A stretch of DNA of 64,000 nt from Takifugu bimaculatus (taxonomy: Eukaryota; Chordata; Actinopteri; Tetraodontiformes; Tetraodontidae): positions 3,546,108 through 3,610,107 of the forward strand of contig CP034989.1 of the NCBI GenBank assembly GCA_004026145.2, written 5' to 3'. The notes under the pieces are model-generated. The model worked only from the letters and a program-made list of their open reading frames with translations, was not told where the DNA came from and did not search any database. Positions within the stretch are counted from its first letter, which is position 1, and each line of letters starts with the position of its first letter. This document shows positions 1 to 12,459 of this stretch, piece by piece. Both the position numbers and the translations under genes were made by a program.

Positions 1-1455
1 AAAAAGTATCATGATTGAAGCATTAATTGAGAAAATGCTAACACAAAACAGAACACCTACTGATGAGGTTTCACCAGTATCGGCAGACTTTCACAATAAC
101 ACATCACACACACACACTCCTGTGTTGAGGACCGTACACCACAATCGGACAACTGTTCCATCAGAAACTCTTATCATAAAGCCAGACATTATCGGTTCAG
201 GAAGCTTTGGGAGGTGGAGGCCATCAACGTCACACTTAGTGAAGTTAAATTAAGGAAAAAATGTTTCATTGGAACAATAATGGACGAACTTCCCATACTG
301 CATGCAGAGAAATGACGTACACTTCCTTAGGAATTAATAAAGATAAGAATTTCTACTATGTTTGTATTTATTTGTTACACAGCACTATACTTTGATCTCT
401 ACAACTGCAGTTACAACCAGTTCTGTTAGCTTCTGCTGGATATTGTGCTGGTTCTCATTTGTTTCCAGGTTGATAGTCGCATTCACACAAAGCAAGATTC
501 TGTATTCATGCATTATTTAACTATTGAATTGATACTAGCTTTAAATATAATATCTAAAGTAATGCAAACACTTGGAAAACGCATATATGCATGTGTGTAG
601 GTTATAAAGGATTTAACAACCACAAGAATAAAATATAGTAAAAGTGAATATATTAAAGGAGAAAAACCAGCGTTGAAACAGATCCGAAGCCGTTTAAGCA
701 CTACATAAACTGTGCGTAAACGTTGGCTTGAATCAATTATTAAGTAAAAGAAACGTGGGGAAGCAAATCAAATCAGCAACATTGAGGATCTACTCTATTC
801 AGTACCACCACCCTACCAGCAGATGTCGCCATATACACAACCGTGAGATTGCTGATTGTTTAATTACGGTACAGTTCAATAAACTTTCAAACTTTAACAT
901 CAATCCTTCATTATCAACAATTCTTAATCAACTTCAACAGTTTTGCAGACTATTTTAAAGTCGGATGCTTGGAGGTTCAATTAACTGATGCAAGTACATG
1001 AAAACTAAATAATACTTGTTTTAAATTCCTGGGTGACTTAAACAATAACAAAATAAAAAATAGAGTTTCTGCACGAATCACTGAAACCTCTGCTCCATTC
1101 CGTTTCCTTGTTGCCCTCACTTAGCTGGCCGACATCATGCCTGTATAAAATGTTGACAGTTGCTCTGGTGACCAAACAAAAATCATAACATTAAACACGT
1201 ATAAGTGACAATTAAAGATGAAATAATTGAATAGTCATTGGTTGTAATTGGTCTTGTTTTTTAATCATTTAAAGCAACTTAATTTATTTGGGGGGTTAAT
1301 TATAATCACCACCGAGGAAGTGTAATGTAAGTAATATATATACTTCTCAAAATATAGCATCATTTTTTTTAAATTACATGCATTTAAAGACAGTTAGAAT
1401 ACACCAAACTGCATTAGCCTCCCAAAAAAATACAGAAATGATGAAACTTGGAAAT
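1..1455. other. AT-rich unique flank, no gene recognised
   Basis: This AT-rich stretch lies downstream of the minus-strand hydrolase-fold gene. The longest open frame (11-253, plus) is short, Ser/Thr/His-rich, has no recognisable domain and sits at the window edge, so it may be chance or the end of an exon that starts outside. I see no tRNA, no repeat with clear ends and no splice-flanked coding block. A CTCF-like core with one mismatch lies at 816-829 and is listed separately. Confidence 0.5.
816..829 (+). promoter_or_regulatory. CTCF-like core motif with one mismatch
   Basis: CCAGCAGATGTCGC fits the CTCF core except for T in the GGC triplet. It lies about 660 bp downstream of the gene's stop codon. 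Weak on its own. Confidence 0.25.
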
Positions 1456-1461
1456 TTTATT
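1456..1461 (-). terminator. Poly(A) signal of the DUF829-family gene
   Basis: AATAAA on the minus strand lies about 24 bases after the stop codon at 1485. It is a canonical cleavage/polyadenylation hexamer in the expected place, although the 3' UTR would be very short. Confidence 0.5.
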
Positions 1462-1484
1462 CTTAGAATGTCGGTAAAGTCCTC

Positions 1485-1831
1485 TCATAGAGGGAAAACC
1501 AGCGAGTTGAGGAAGTTCTCCAGCGTGCTGTGGTAGTCCTCCGGGTGGCACCTCATGTGGGCCGCGTGGATGGACTCTTTCCACTTCCTGCTCGCCACAG
1601 ATACGCCCCTCCTCCTCCAGTGGTCGATGCACTTCTCCACGACGGCTTGGTCGCACAGGGCGTCATTCTCGCTGAAGAAGAAGAGCGCTGGCGATGTGAT
1701 GGGGCTGTTGTGGAAAACCCGGATGCTGCTGTCGTAGACGTCCGCCGTCTGCCTTTTGAAGAGCCAGAAGTAAAGCAAAGCGGCGTTTTTGACAAAGCCT
1801 TCGAAGCGCGGCACGAGAGTTTTGCCCAGAC
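1485..1831 (-). CDS. Coding exon 3 (terminal) of the DUF829-family gene
   Basis: A polypyrimidine acceptor (TTTGTTCTTCAG) ends at 1832 and the exon runs to a TGA at 1487-1485. Joining phase 1 to exon 2 gives IGLGKTLVPRFEGFVKNAA across the junction. The exon supplies the second half of the domain, with the candidate acid residue in FFFSENDALCD and the candidate catalytic His in HAAHMRCHPEDY. It ends FLNSLVFPL. This exon is fully open and is the strongest coding evidence in the window. Confidence 0.8.
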
Positions 1832-3270
1832 CTGAAGAACAAAGAAATATTCATATTATACACACATAATTAACCTTACAAGTAGCATTAACTCAAGCAT
1901 TTCTACACACATTAAAAGATGTCTGATGTCTGTGGAATTTGGATGCATTACTGGTTGAAGGCCCACTTCTAAACTGGACCCGTAGCTCAGCTGCAGAGTG
2001 AAATATTTAAAGGCCTGACTAGTGTCAGGAACACAAACGTAACCTGAGACAGAGCACTTGCACTCACCTATCGCCATGTGCTCCAGGGTGCCAAACACTA
2101 AACTGTCATAGACGTGTCCTATCACCCTCTGGGCCAGGCCTGCAGTGTTCTTTCCGTCCACGGGCGATGTGGGTGAGGATCTGGGTGAAGGTGTAGCCCC
2201 CGATGGAGGTGGCATGAACCAGCACTGCCCTCCCTGAGAACTGAGGCTCCTCCAGGAGCTTCAGAACCTCCAGCCCGTAGCTGAGCCCCCATCGAGGCCA
2301 CAGGAAGTGCATTACGCCGCTCTGAATGACAAGGACATCCATACCGCGGTTCAGGTAAAGGTCCCTGTACTTGGAAACGGGTCCAGGCTGGGCGCCGAGC
2401 CAGGAAAAGAACAGAAGGAGAGGACGGGAAGTCGGGGCAACATCCAGTCGGTGCTGGGAGGGGGTGGTTGTGTCAACATGCGAGAGCAACGGAGTGAGGG
2501 GAGGACTGGAAGAGGAGGAGGAGTTTCTGAGGGGGACATTGGCAGAACACGCCGAGTCTCCCGAGAACGGAGCGTAAAAGTACGTTATGCCGCTGCTGAT
2601 TCTGCTGGACAGGAACTTCCCTTCAGGAATGGGTTCAGGCACAGCTGGTGCCCTGAAGACACTGGAACACAAGACGAACCACAATCAAGTTTAAAAACCG
2701 GTCGGACCTATAATAACACACTATTACAGATTACTCTTTTCTTGTGCTGTAGCATTAAAGAGGATTACAGCTATTTTTAGCTCACCTCAATGATTATAAT
2801 ACCAGTGAAATATTTTCCATCCATGGCTCTGATAACTCTATAGTTCCACATGAATAAAATATTTGATGATATTCTCTAAATTTCAGACTATAATTCAAAA
2901 ATACATCAAAATTTTTCTCCCAGCTCCTGTTTGCCTTCCCCCCTTTTTAGTCATTAAAACCAAAATATGAATGATCATTACATTCAAAAGCATCCCAAAT
3001 ATGATTTACTGATAATGTAATTTATCACAGCTAATAATTTTATATGACAGGAGGGACATAATCAAAGGTCTTCAGCCATTCTACCAAAGCCCGAGCTAAA
3101 TCAAAATAACTCATTCTACCCGGTTGATAAAACGCTCTTAAATCGATAGGAAATTAACTTTAAAACGCGTATTTCCTTTTGGAAAATGCGGACGAAGATG
3201 TGTCGGACAGAAATGATGCGTCTGCAGCTCCAGCACCGCGTTACCGTGTGGGCAGAGGCAGGTTCCCCAT
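1485..3270 (-). CDS. TMEM53/DUF829-family alpha/beta-hydrolase-fold protein (3 exons, frameshifted)
   Basis: Proposed gene model on the minus strand: exon 1 3270-3245, exon 2 2652-2068, exon 3 1831-1485, giving a protein of about 315 residues. All junctions are GT-AG and the phases agree. Seen in the sequence: a conserved core with SWLGAQPGPVSKYRDLY, then RGMDVLVIQS, a nucleophile-elbow-like HATSIGGY, then VYDSLVFGTLEHMAIG, SENDALCD, and HAAHMRCHPEDY near the end. In DUF829 proteins such as TMEM53 the corresponding Ser, Asp and His positions resemble a hydrolase triad. TMEM53 is a nuclear-envelope/ER membrane protein, but this sequence looks like a fish paralogue rather than TMEM53 itself, so I give no symbol. 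Its substrate is unknown. Oddity: one extra base in exon 2 (about 2148-2153) breaks the frame. It could be a sequencing error, a null allele or a young pseudogene. Confidence 0.75.
2068..2652 (-). CDS. Coding exon 2 of the DUF829-family gene, contains a frameshift
   Basis: The acceptor is CTTCAG at 2658-2653. A second AG nine bases upstream (exon starting at 2661) is in the same phase and would add three residues. The donor is GTGAGTG at 2067-2061. The exon encodes a Ser/Pro-rich N-terminal linker with a run of about six serines, followed by the first half of the DUF829 domain including the ATSIGGY elbow. Reading continues as THIARGRK and then fails. The family sequence NTAGLAQRVIGHVYDSLV resumes one frame over, so a single surplus base lies at about 2148-2153, next to an AAA run on the coding strand. 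Confidence 0.75.
3245..3270 (-). CDS. Coding exon 1 (start codon) of the DUF829-family gene
   Basis: The ATG at 3270-3268 has a good context (GCA before, G after) and encodes MGNLPLPT plus two bases of the next codon, then a GTAACG donor at 3244-3239. The 26-nt length leaves phase 2, which is exactly what exon 2 needs. This start was chosen because the longer upstream open frame (ATG at 3490) would arrive at the same donor in phase 0 and could not join exon 2 in frame. The short first exon is inferred, since no transcript evidence is available. Confidence 0.5.
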
Positions 3271-3490
3271 TGCGCAGCGACACCGAGGCTCCCTGGTTCA
3301 TCTGGCGGCAGATGGAGCGTCTCTGCCGGGCAGCATCCGCCGCAGCACCGGCTCCTGACCAGGCGAGGCCGCTCTTCTTCAGGGCATCAATGGAGGTGGT
3401 GCGTAAACGGTGAAACTGTACGCTACCGCCATCTGGTGGCGGGGGCTGCACACTACGCATACAGGGGGCGAAACAAAACCAGTCATGCAT
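3271..3490 (-). promoter_or_regulatory. 5' UTR / promoter region of the DUF829-family gene
   Basis: The DNA just upstream of the proposed ATG is richer in G+C and CpG than the AT-rich sequence on either side, as expected for a vertebrate promoter. No TATA box is evident. An open frame from 3490 runs through it but cannot be joined to exon 2 in phase. A CTCF core match lies inside at 3426-3439. The transcription start cannot be fixed from sequence. Confidence 0.4.
3426..3439 (-). promoter_or_regulatory. CTCF-like core motif at the promoter
   Basis: The minus strand reads CCACCAGATGGCGG, which fits every position of the vertebrate CTCF core as commonly written (CCASYAGRKGGCRS). It lies about 155 bp upstream of the proposed ATG and 0.8 kb from the satellite edge. 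Binding is inferred, not shown. Confidence 0.55.
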
Positions 3491-4250
3491 TAAAAGGTCT
3501 CCGAAATGAAAATATCATCATACGAGACATTTTATTATCGGATTAAACTTATACATTCAAGAGTTGTTCGTGTTTTTCAATGAAATGTTAAATATTTTAA
3601 TACGTTTCTCTAATAATCTGCCATAAATTCAGGATGTATACTGTAATCTTGCTGGTTTTACTGCACTCTAGTAAACGTTTTGGATTGCCACGTATTTTCT
3701 ACGCCATGCTACAAGAGTTCATCATGTATTATTCCTATTTGCAATTCATGTTGAAACAGGAGAAGGTCAGGAAGGTTGCTCGCTCTCATCCAGCAAAGAC
3801 AGAAATGCGACTCTTTAACCACTAGAGGGAGACAAACGCCATCAAAATATTAACGCCGCATAGGATATCGAATTAAAATAATTTTTGTACACCATAAGAA
3901 AAACATTACTCGTTTAGTGATCATCTGTATAAAAACTCTATTGAGACTGTGGAAAGAATTCCGGTTTCCAGGTGAGTGTAAAATGGGTGCAGCAGCTGTG
4001 AATGGGCCTCCTCTTAGATGCAGTTTTAGGTCACCACATCCTGCCCCACTTTCTCTTCTTTCCTTCTTTTCCTGGATCTGTTTTCTGCATCACATGCCCC
4101 CCCTCCCCCCATCAGCACCCTGACTCCTCCAGTGCATCTGTTTTGTGCTCGACCTTGACCAGTACGAGTGTAATACAGTACGGTTCTGGTTAAAGTTCAG
4201 CACGCAGCAACTGACAGACAACAGCAACAGCATGATGAAACGTTGTCATG
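3491..4250. other. Unique spacer between the gene promoter and the satellite array
   Basis: Mostly AT-rich with no recognised gene. It contains the CTCF-like motif at 3819 and an isolated strong splice-donor-like string (CAG then GTGAGT) at about 3969-3977, plus strand. There is no identifiable coding exon before that donor. The final bases form a small hairpin at the array boundary (4229-4252). Confidence 0.45.
3819..3832 (+). promoter_or_regulatory. CTCF-like core motif, plus orientation
   Basis: CCACTAGAGGGAGA matches the CTCF core apart from A in place of C in the GGC triplet (the last base also departs from S). It is divergent relative to the site at 3426-3439 and lies between the gene promoter and the satellite array. 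Confidence 0.35.
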
Positions 4251-4252
4251 CT
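4229..4252. repeat. Small inverted repeat at the left edge of the satellite
   Basis: AGCATGA at 4229-4235 and TCATGCT at 4246-4252 are perfect 7-bp arms around a 10-base loop that itself holds AACGTT. The first satellite unit begins at about 4251 inside the right arm, so the junction coincides with this hairpin. Confidence 0.5.
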
Positions 4253-7200
4253 GTAACTATTCCAGCAATGAATCACAAACTAAAAAGGGAAAAAGTTATA
4301 TAATTGATGTATAAAAAAACCAAAAACATATGTGTGAAGAATATTGATTTTTCAAACCAAACTCCGGCCTGGATTCGAACCAACAACCTCCGGCAAAAAA
4401 GTCAGTGGCTTAAACCACTGACCTATGAGGTCACACGGAAGCGCAGCAAAGAGAGGTCATATATGGTTTTAAAAACGCCATGATTAAATATTCTTCACAG
4501 AGATGTTTTGCTTCACGTGCTGTGGAAATATGGAATTTGTGTTGACACAGAAATCACATCCACAGATGATATTCAAATTATGGCTTTTTTGAACCATATA
4601 TGACCTCTTTGCGGTGGGTCATTGTGACTGCATAGCTCAGTGGTTTAAGCCACTGTCCTCTTTTGCGGAAGGTTGTTGCTTCGAATCCAGGCGTGACTTT
4701 TCACACATATGTTTTTGGTTTTACCGTGTTGAATGTCATGCATTCCATCACAATTTTTAGGACCAAGTATCCTCTTAAGAAATTCCGGTATGGTGGGAAA
4801 GAGGATCGGACGACAGCTTATAAATCAGCACCCATGTAACTATTCCAGCAATGAATCACAAACTAAAAAGGGAAAAAGTTATATAATTGATGTATAAAAA
4901 AAACCAAAAACATATGTGTGAAGAATATTGATTTTTCAAACCAAACTCAGGCCTGGATTCGAACCAACAACCGCCGGCAAAAAAAGTCAGTGGCTTAAAC
5001 CACTGACCTATGAGGTCACACTGAGCCATAGCAAAGAGAGGTCATATATGGTTTTAAAAAAGCCATGATTAAATATTCTTCACGGAGATGTTTTTCTTCA
5101 CATGCTGTGGAAATATGGAATTTGTGTTGACACAGAAATCACATCCACAGATGATATTCAAATTATGGCTTTTTTGAACCATATATGACCTCTTTGCAGT
5201 GGGTCAGTGTGGACTGCATAGCTCAGTGGTTTAAGCCACTGTCTTATTTTGCAGAAGGTTGTTGGTTCGAATCCAGGCGTGAGTTTGGTTTGAAGAATCA
5301 ATATTCTTACACACATGTTTTTGGTTTCTACCGTGGTGACTGTCATGCATTGCATCACAATTTTTAGTACCAAGTATCCTCTTTAGAAATTACTGTATGG
5401 TGGGCAAAGAGGATCGGACGACAGCTTATAAATCAGCACCCCTGTAACTATTCCAGCAATGAATCACAAACTAAAAAGGGAAAAAGTTATATAATTGATG
5501 TATAAAAAAAACAAAACATATGTGTGAAGAATATTGATTTTTCAAACCAAACTCCGTCCTGGATTCGAACCAACAACCTCCGGCAAAAAAGTCAGTGGCT
5601 TAAACCACTGACCTATGAGGTCACATGGAACCGCAGCAAAGAGAGGTCATATATGGTTTGTAAAAAGCCATGATTAAATACTCTTCACAGAGATGTTTTG
5701 CTTCACGTGCTGTGGAAATATGGAATTTGTGTTGACACAGAAATCACATCCACAGATGATATTCAAATTATGGCTTTTTTGAACCATATATGACCTCTTT
5801 GCAGTAGGTCAGTGTGACTGCATAGCTCAGTGGTTTAAGGCGCTGTCCTCTTTTGCTGAAGGTTGTTGGTTCGAATCCAGGCGTGACTTTCACACATATG
5901 TTTTTGGTTTTACCGTGGTGAATGTCATGCATTGCCATCACAATTTTTAGGACCAAGTATCCTCTTAAGAAATTACTGTATGGTGGGAAAGAGGATCGGA
6001 CGACAGCTTATAAATCAGCACCCCTGTAACTATTCCAGCAATGAATCACAAACTAAAAAGGGAAAAATTTATATAATTGATGTATAAAAAAAACAAAAAC
6101 ATATGTGTGAAGAATATTGATTTTTCAAACCAAACTCCGTCCTGGATTCGAACCAACAACCTCCGGCAAAAAAGTGAGTGGCTTAAACCACTGACCTATG
6201 AGGTCACACTGATCCATAGCAAAGAGAGGTCATATATGGTTTTAAAAAAGCCATGATTAAATAGTCTTCACAGAGATGTTTTTCTTCACGTGCTGTGGAA
6301 ATATGGAATTTGCGTTGACACAGAAATCACATCCACAGATGATATTCAAATTATGGCTTTTTTGAACCATATATGACCTCTTTGCAGTGGATCAGTGTGA
6401 CTGCATAGCTCAGTGGTTTAAGCCACTGCCCTCTTTTGCGGAAGGTTGTTGGTTCGAATCCAGGCGTGACTTTCAACAAACATGTTTTTGGTTTTACCGT
6501 AGTCACTGTCATGCATTGCATCACAATTTTTAGGACCAAGTATCCTCTTTAGAAATTACTGTATGGTGGGAAAGAGGATCGGACGACAGCTTATAAATCA
6601 GCACCCCTGTAACTATTCCAGCAATGAATCACAAACTAAAAAGGGAAAAAGTTATATAATTGATGTATAAAAAAACCAAAAACATATGTGTGAAGAATAT
6701 TGATTCTTCAAACCAAACTCCGTCCTGGATTCGAACCAACAACCGCCGGCAAAAAAGTCAGTGGCTTAAACCACTGACCTATGAGGTCACACTGAGCCAT
6801 AGCAAAGAGAGGTCATATATGGTTTTAAAAAAGCCATGATTAAATATTCTTCACAGAGATTTTTTCTTCACGTGCTGTGGAAATATGGAATTTGTGTTGA
6901 CACAGAAATCACATCCACAGATGATATTCAAATTATGGCTTTTTTGAACCATATATGACCTCTTTGCAGTGGGTCAGTGTGACTGCATAGCTCAGTGGTT
7001 TAAGCCACTGTCCTCTTTTGCAGAAGGTTGTTGGTTCGAATCCAGGCGTGACTTTTCACACATATGTTTTTGGTTTTACCGTGGTGACTGTCATGCATTG
7101 CATCACAATTTTTAGGACCAAGTATCCTCTTTTGAAATTACTGTATGGTGGCAAAGAGAATTGGACGACAGCTTATAAATCAGCACCCCTGTAACTATTC

Positions 7201-8152
7201 CAGCAATGAATCACAAACTAAAAAGGGAAAAAGTTATATAATTGATATATATAAAAACAAACAAACATATGTGTGAAGAATATTGATTCTTCAAACCAAA
7301 CTCCGTCCTGGATTCGAACCAACAACCTCCGGCAAAAAAGTCAGTGGCTTAATCCGCTGACCTACGAGGTCACGCTGAGCCACAGCAAAGAGAGGTCATA
7401 TATGGTTTTAAAAAAGCCATGATTAAATATTCTTCACGGCGATGTTTTTCTTCACATGCTGTGGAAATATGGAATTTGTGTTGACACAGAAATCACATCC
7501 ACAGATGATATTCAAATTATGGCTTTTTTGAACCATATATGACCTCTTTGCAGTGGGTCAGTGTGACTGCATAGCTCAGTGGTTTAAGCCACTGTCTTCT
7601 TTTGCTGAAGGTTGTTGGTTCGAATCAGGGCATGACTTTTCACACATATGTTTTTGGTTTTACCGTGGTGAATGTCATGCATTGCATCACAATTTTTAGG
7701 ACCAAGTATCCTCTTTAGAAATTAGTGTATGGTGGGAAAGAGGATCGGACGACAGCTTATTAATCAGCACCCCTGTAACTATTCCAGCAATGAATCACAA
7801 ACTAAAAAGGGAAAAAGTTATATAATTGATGTATAAAAAAAACAAAAACATATGTGTGAAGAATATTGATTTTTCAAACCAAACTCCGTCCTGGATTCGA
7901 ACCAACAACCGCCGGCAAAAAAGTCAGTGGCTTAAACCACTGACCTATGAGGTCACACTGAGCCTTAGCAAAGAGAGGTCATATATGGTTTTAAAAAAGC
8001 CATGATTAAATATTCTTCACAGAGATTTTTTTCTTCACGTGCTGTGGAAATATGGAATTTGTGTTGACACAGAAATCACATCCACAGATGATATTCAAAT
8101 TATGGCTTTTTTGAACCATATATGACCTCTTTGGAGTGGGTCAGTGTGACTG

Positions 8153-8641
8153 CATAGGTCAGTGGTTTAAGCCACTGTCTTCTTTTGCGGAAGGTTGTGG
8201 GTTCGAATCCAGGCGTGACTTTGGTTTGAAGAATCAATATTCTTCACACATATGTTTTTGGTTTTACCGTGGTGAATGTCATGCATTGCATCACAATTTT
8301 TAGGACCAAGTATCCTCTTTAGAAATTACTGTATGGTGGGAAAGAGGATCGGACGACAGCTTATAAATCAGCACCCCTGTAACTATTCCAGCAATGAATC
8401 ACAAACTAAAAAGGGAAAAAGTTATATAATTGATGTATAAAAAAAAAAAAAAAACATATGTGTGAAGAATATTGGTTATAAAAAAAGCCATGATTAAATA
8501 TTCTTCACAGAGATGTTTTTCTTCACGTGCTGTGGAAATATGGAATTTGCGTTGACACAGAAATCACATCCACAGATGATATTCAAATTATGGCTTTTTT
8601 GAACCATATATGACCTCTTTGGGGTGGGTCAGAGTGACTGC
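8153..8641. repeat. Internally deleted satellite unit (488 bp interval)
   Basis: Between these two plus-strand heads the linker runs into GTGTGAAGAATATTGG and then jumps straight to TTATAAAAAAAGCCATG (about 8474). The minus-strand head and its flanks are missing, about 116 bases relative to a long unit. This is the only unit in the array without both heads. It fits slippage between AAAA tracts in the left arm. Confidence 0.85.
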
Positions 8642-11600
8642 ATAGGTCAGTGGTTTAAGCCACTGTCCTCTTTTGCGGAAGGTTGTTGGTTCGAATCCAG
8701 GCGTGACTTTTCACACATATGTTTTTGGTTTTACCGTGGTGAATGTCATGCATTGCATCACAATTTTTAGGACCAAGTATCCTCTTAAGAAATTACTGTA
8801 TGGTGGGAAAGAGGATCGGACGACAGCTTATAAATCAGCACCCCTGTAACTATTCCAGCAATGAATCACAAACTAAAAAGGGAAAAAGTTATATAATTGA
8901 TGTATAAAAAAACAAAAACATATGTGTGAAGAACATTGATTTTTCAAACCAAATTCAGGCCTGGATTCGAACCAACAACCTCCGGCAAAAAAGTCAGTGG
9001 CTTAAACCACTGACCTATGAGGTCACATGGAACCGCAGCAAAGAGAGGTCATATATGGTTTTAAAAAAGCCATGATTAAATATTCTTCACAGAGATGTTT
9101 TTCTTCACGTGCTGTGGAAATATGGAATTTGCGTTGACACAGAAATCACATCCACAGATGATATTCAAATTATGGCTTTTTTGAACCATATATGACCTCT
9201 TTGCAGTGGGTCAGTGTGACTGCATAGCTCAGTGGTTTAAGCCACTGTCCTCTTTTGCGTAAGGTAGTTGGTTCGAATCCAGGCGTGACTTTTCACACAT
9301 ATGTTTTTGGTTTTACCGTGGTGAATGTCATGCATTGCATCACAATTTTTAGGACCAAGTATCCTCTTTAGAAATTACTGTATGGTGGCAAAGAGAATTG
9401 AACGACAGCTTATAAATCAGCACCCCTGTAACTATTCCAGCAATGAATCACAAACTAAAAAGGGAAAAAGTTATATATTGGTTTTTGGTTATAAAAAAAC
9501 AAAAACATTTGTGAAGAATATTGATTTTTCAAACCAAACTCCAGCCTGGATTCGAACCAACAACCGCCGGCAAAAAAAGTCAGTGGCTTAAACCACTGAC
9601 CTATGAGGGCACACTGAGCCATAGCAAAGAGAGGTCATATATGGTTTTAAAAAAGCCATGATTAAATATTCTTCACAGAGATGTTTTTCTTCACGTGCTG
9701 TGGAAATATGGAATTTGCGTTGACACAGAAATCACATCCACAGATGATATTCAAATTATGGCTTTTTTGAACCATATATGACCTCTTTGGGGTGGGTCAG
9801 CGTGACTGCATAGGTCGGTGGTTTAAGCCACTGTCCTCTTTTGCGGAAGGTTGTTGGTTCGAATCCAGGCGTGACTTTTCACACATATGTTTTTGGTTTT
9901 ACCGTGGTGAATGTCATGCATTGCATCACAATTTTTAGGACCAAGTATCCTCTTAAGAAATTACTGTATGGTGGGAAAGAGGATCGGACGACAGCTTATA
10001 AATCAGCACCCCTGTAACTATTCCAGCAATGAATCACAAACTAAAAAGGGAAAAAGTTATATAATTGATGCATCAAAAAACAAAAACATATGTGTGAAGA
10101 ACATTGATTTTTCAAACCAAATTCAGGCCTGGATTCGAACCAACAACCTCCGGCAAAAAAGTCAGTGGCTTAAACCACTGACCTATGAGGTCACATGGAA
10201 CCACAGCAAAGAGAGGTCATATATGGTTTTAAAAAAGCCATGATTAAATATTCTTCACGGAGATGTTTTTCTTCACATGCTGTGGACATATGGAATTTGT
10301 GTTGACACAGAAATCACATCCACAGATGATATTCAAATTATGGCTTTTTTGAACCATATATGACCTCTTTGCAGTGGGTCAGTGTGACTGCATAGCTCAG
10401 TGGTTTAAGCCACTATCTTCTTTTGCGGAAGGTTGTTGGTTCGAATGCAGGCGTGACTTTTTACACACATGTTTTCGGTTTTACCGTGGTGACTGTCATG
10501 CATTGCATCACAATTTTTAGGACCAAGTATCCTCTTTAGAAATTAGTGTATGGTGGGAAAGAGGATCGGACGACAGCTTATAAATCAGCACCCCTGTAAC
10601 TATTCCAGCAATGAATCACAAACTAAAAAGGGAAAAAGTTATATAATTGATGTATAAAAAAACCAAAAACATATGTGTGAAGAATATTGATTTTTCAAAC
10701 CAAACTCCGGCCTGGATTCGAACCAACAACCGCCGGCAAAAAAGTCAGTGGCTTAAACCACTGACCTATGAGGTCACACTGAGCCATAGCAAAGAGAGGT
10801 CATATATGGTTTTAAAAAAGCCATGATTAAATATTCTTCACAGAGATGTTTTTCTTCACGTGCTGTGGAAATATGGAATTTGCGTTGACACAGAAATCAC
10901 ATCCACAGATGATATTCAAATTATGGCTTTTTTGAACCATATATGACCTCTTTGCAGTGGGTCAGTGTGACTGCATAGCTCAGTGGTTTAAGCCGCTATC
11001 TTCTTTTGCGGAAGGTTGTTGGTTCGAATGCAGGCGTGACTTTTTACACACATGTTTTCGGTTTTACCGTGGTGACTGTCATGCATTGCATCACAATTTT
11101 TAGGACCAAGTATCCTCTTTAGAAATTACTGTATGGTGGGAAAGAGGATCGGACGACAGCTTATAAATCAGCACCCCTGTAACTATTCCAGCAATGAATC
11201 ACAAACTAAAAAGGGAAAAAGTTATATAATTGATGTATAAAAAAACCAAAAACATATGTGTGAAGAATATTGATTCTTCAAACCAAACTCCGTCCTGGGT
11301 TCGAACCAACAACCTCCGGCAAAAAAGTCAGTGGCTTAATCCGCTGACCTACGAGGTCACACTGAGCCACAGCAAAGAGAGGTCATATATGGTTTTAAAA
11401 AAACAATAATTAAATATTCTTCATGGAGATGTTTTTCTTCACATGCTGTGGAAATATGGAATTTGTGTTGACACAGAAATCACATCCACAGATGATATTC
11501 AAATTATGGCTTTTTTGAACCATATATGACCTCTTTGCAGTGGGTCAGAGTGACTGCATAGCTCAGTGGTTTAAGCCACTGTCCTCTTTTGCGGAAGGTT

Positions 11601-12459
11601 GTTGGTTCGAATCCAGGCGTGACTTTCAACACACATGTTTTTGGTTTTACCGTGGTGACTGTCATGCATTGCATCACAATTTTTAGGACCAAGTATCCTC
11701 TTTTGAAATTACTGTATGGTGGCAAAGAGAATTGGACGACAGCTTATAAATCAGCACCCCTGTAACTATTCCAGCAATGAATCACAAACTAAAAAGGGAA
11801 AAAGTTATATAATTGATATATATAAAAACAAACAAACATATGTGTGAAGAATATTGATTCTTCAAACCAAACTCCGTCCTGGATTCGAACCAACAACCTC
11901 CGGCAAAAAAGTCAGTGGCTTAATCCGCTGACCTACGAGGTCACACTGAGCCACAGCAAAGAGAGGTCATATATGGTTTTAAAAAAGCCATGATTAAATA
12001 TTCTTCACGGAGATGTTTTTCTTCACATGCTGTGGAAATATGGAATTTGTGTTGACACAGAAATCACATCCACAGATGATATTCAAATTATGGCTTTTTT
12101 GAACCATATATGACCTCTTTGCAGTGGGTCAGTGTGACTGCATAGCTCAGTGGTTTAAGCCACTATTTCTTTTGCGGAAGGTTGTTGGTTCGAATGCAGG
12201 CGTGACTTTTTACACACATGTTTTCGGTTTTACCGTGGTGACTGTCATGCATTGCATCACAATTTTTAGGACCAAGTATCCTCTTTAGAAATTACTGTAT
12301 GGTGGGAAAGAGGATCGGACGACAGCTTATAAATCAGCACCCCTGTAACTATTCCAGCAATGAATCACAAACTAAAAAGGGAAAAAGTTATATAATTGAT
12401 GTATAAAAAAACCAAAAACATATGTGTGAAGAATATTGATTCTTCAAACCAAACTCCGT

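Noticed and set aside
3246..3490. Longer first exon from the ATG at 3490 (minus)
   Set aside because: It reaches the donor at 3244 in the wrong phase for exon 2. The ATG at 3270 fits.
3960..3980. First exon of a plus-strand gene ending at a strong donor
   Set aside because: One good GTGAGT string without a coding exon, promoter or acceptor partner before the satellite.
9325..11725. Short protein-coding frames inside the satellite (for example 9911-10243 plus, 11504-11725 minus)
   Set aside because: They are readings of the repeat unit that open or close with single-base differences between copies. No frame is conserved across units.
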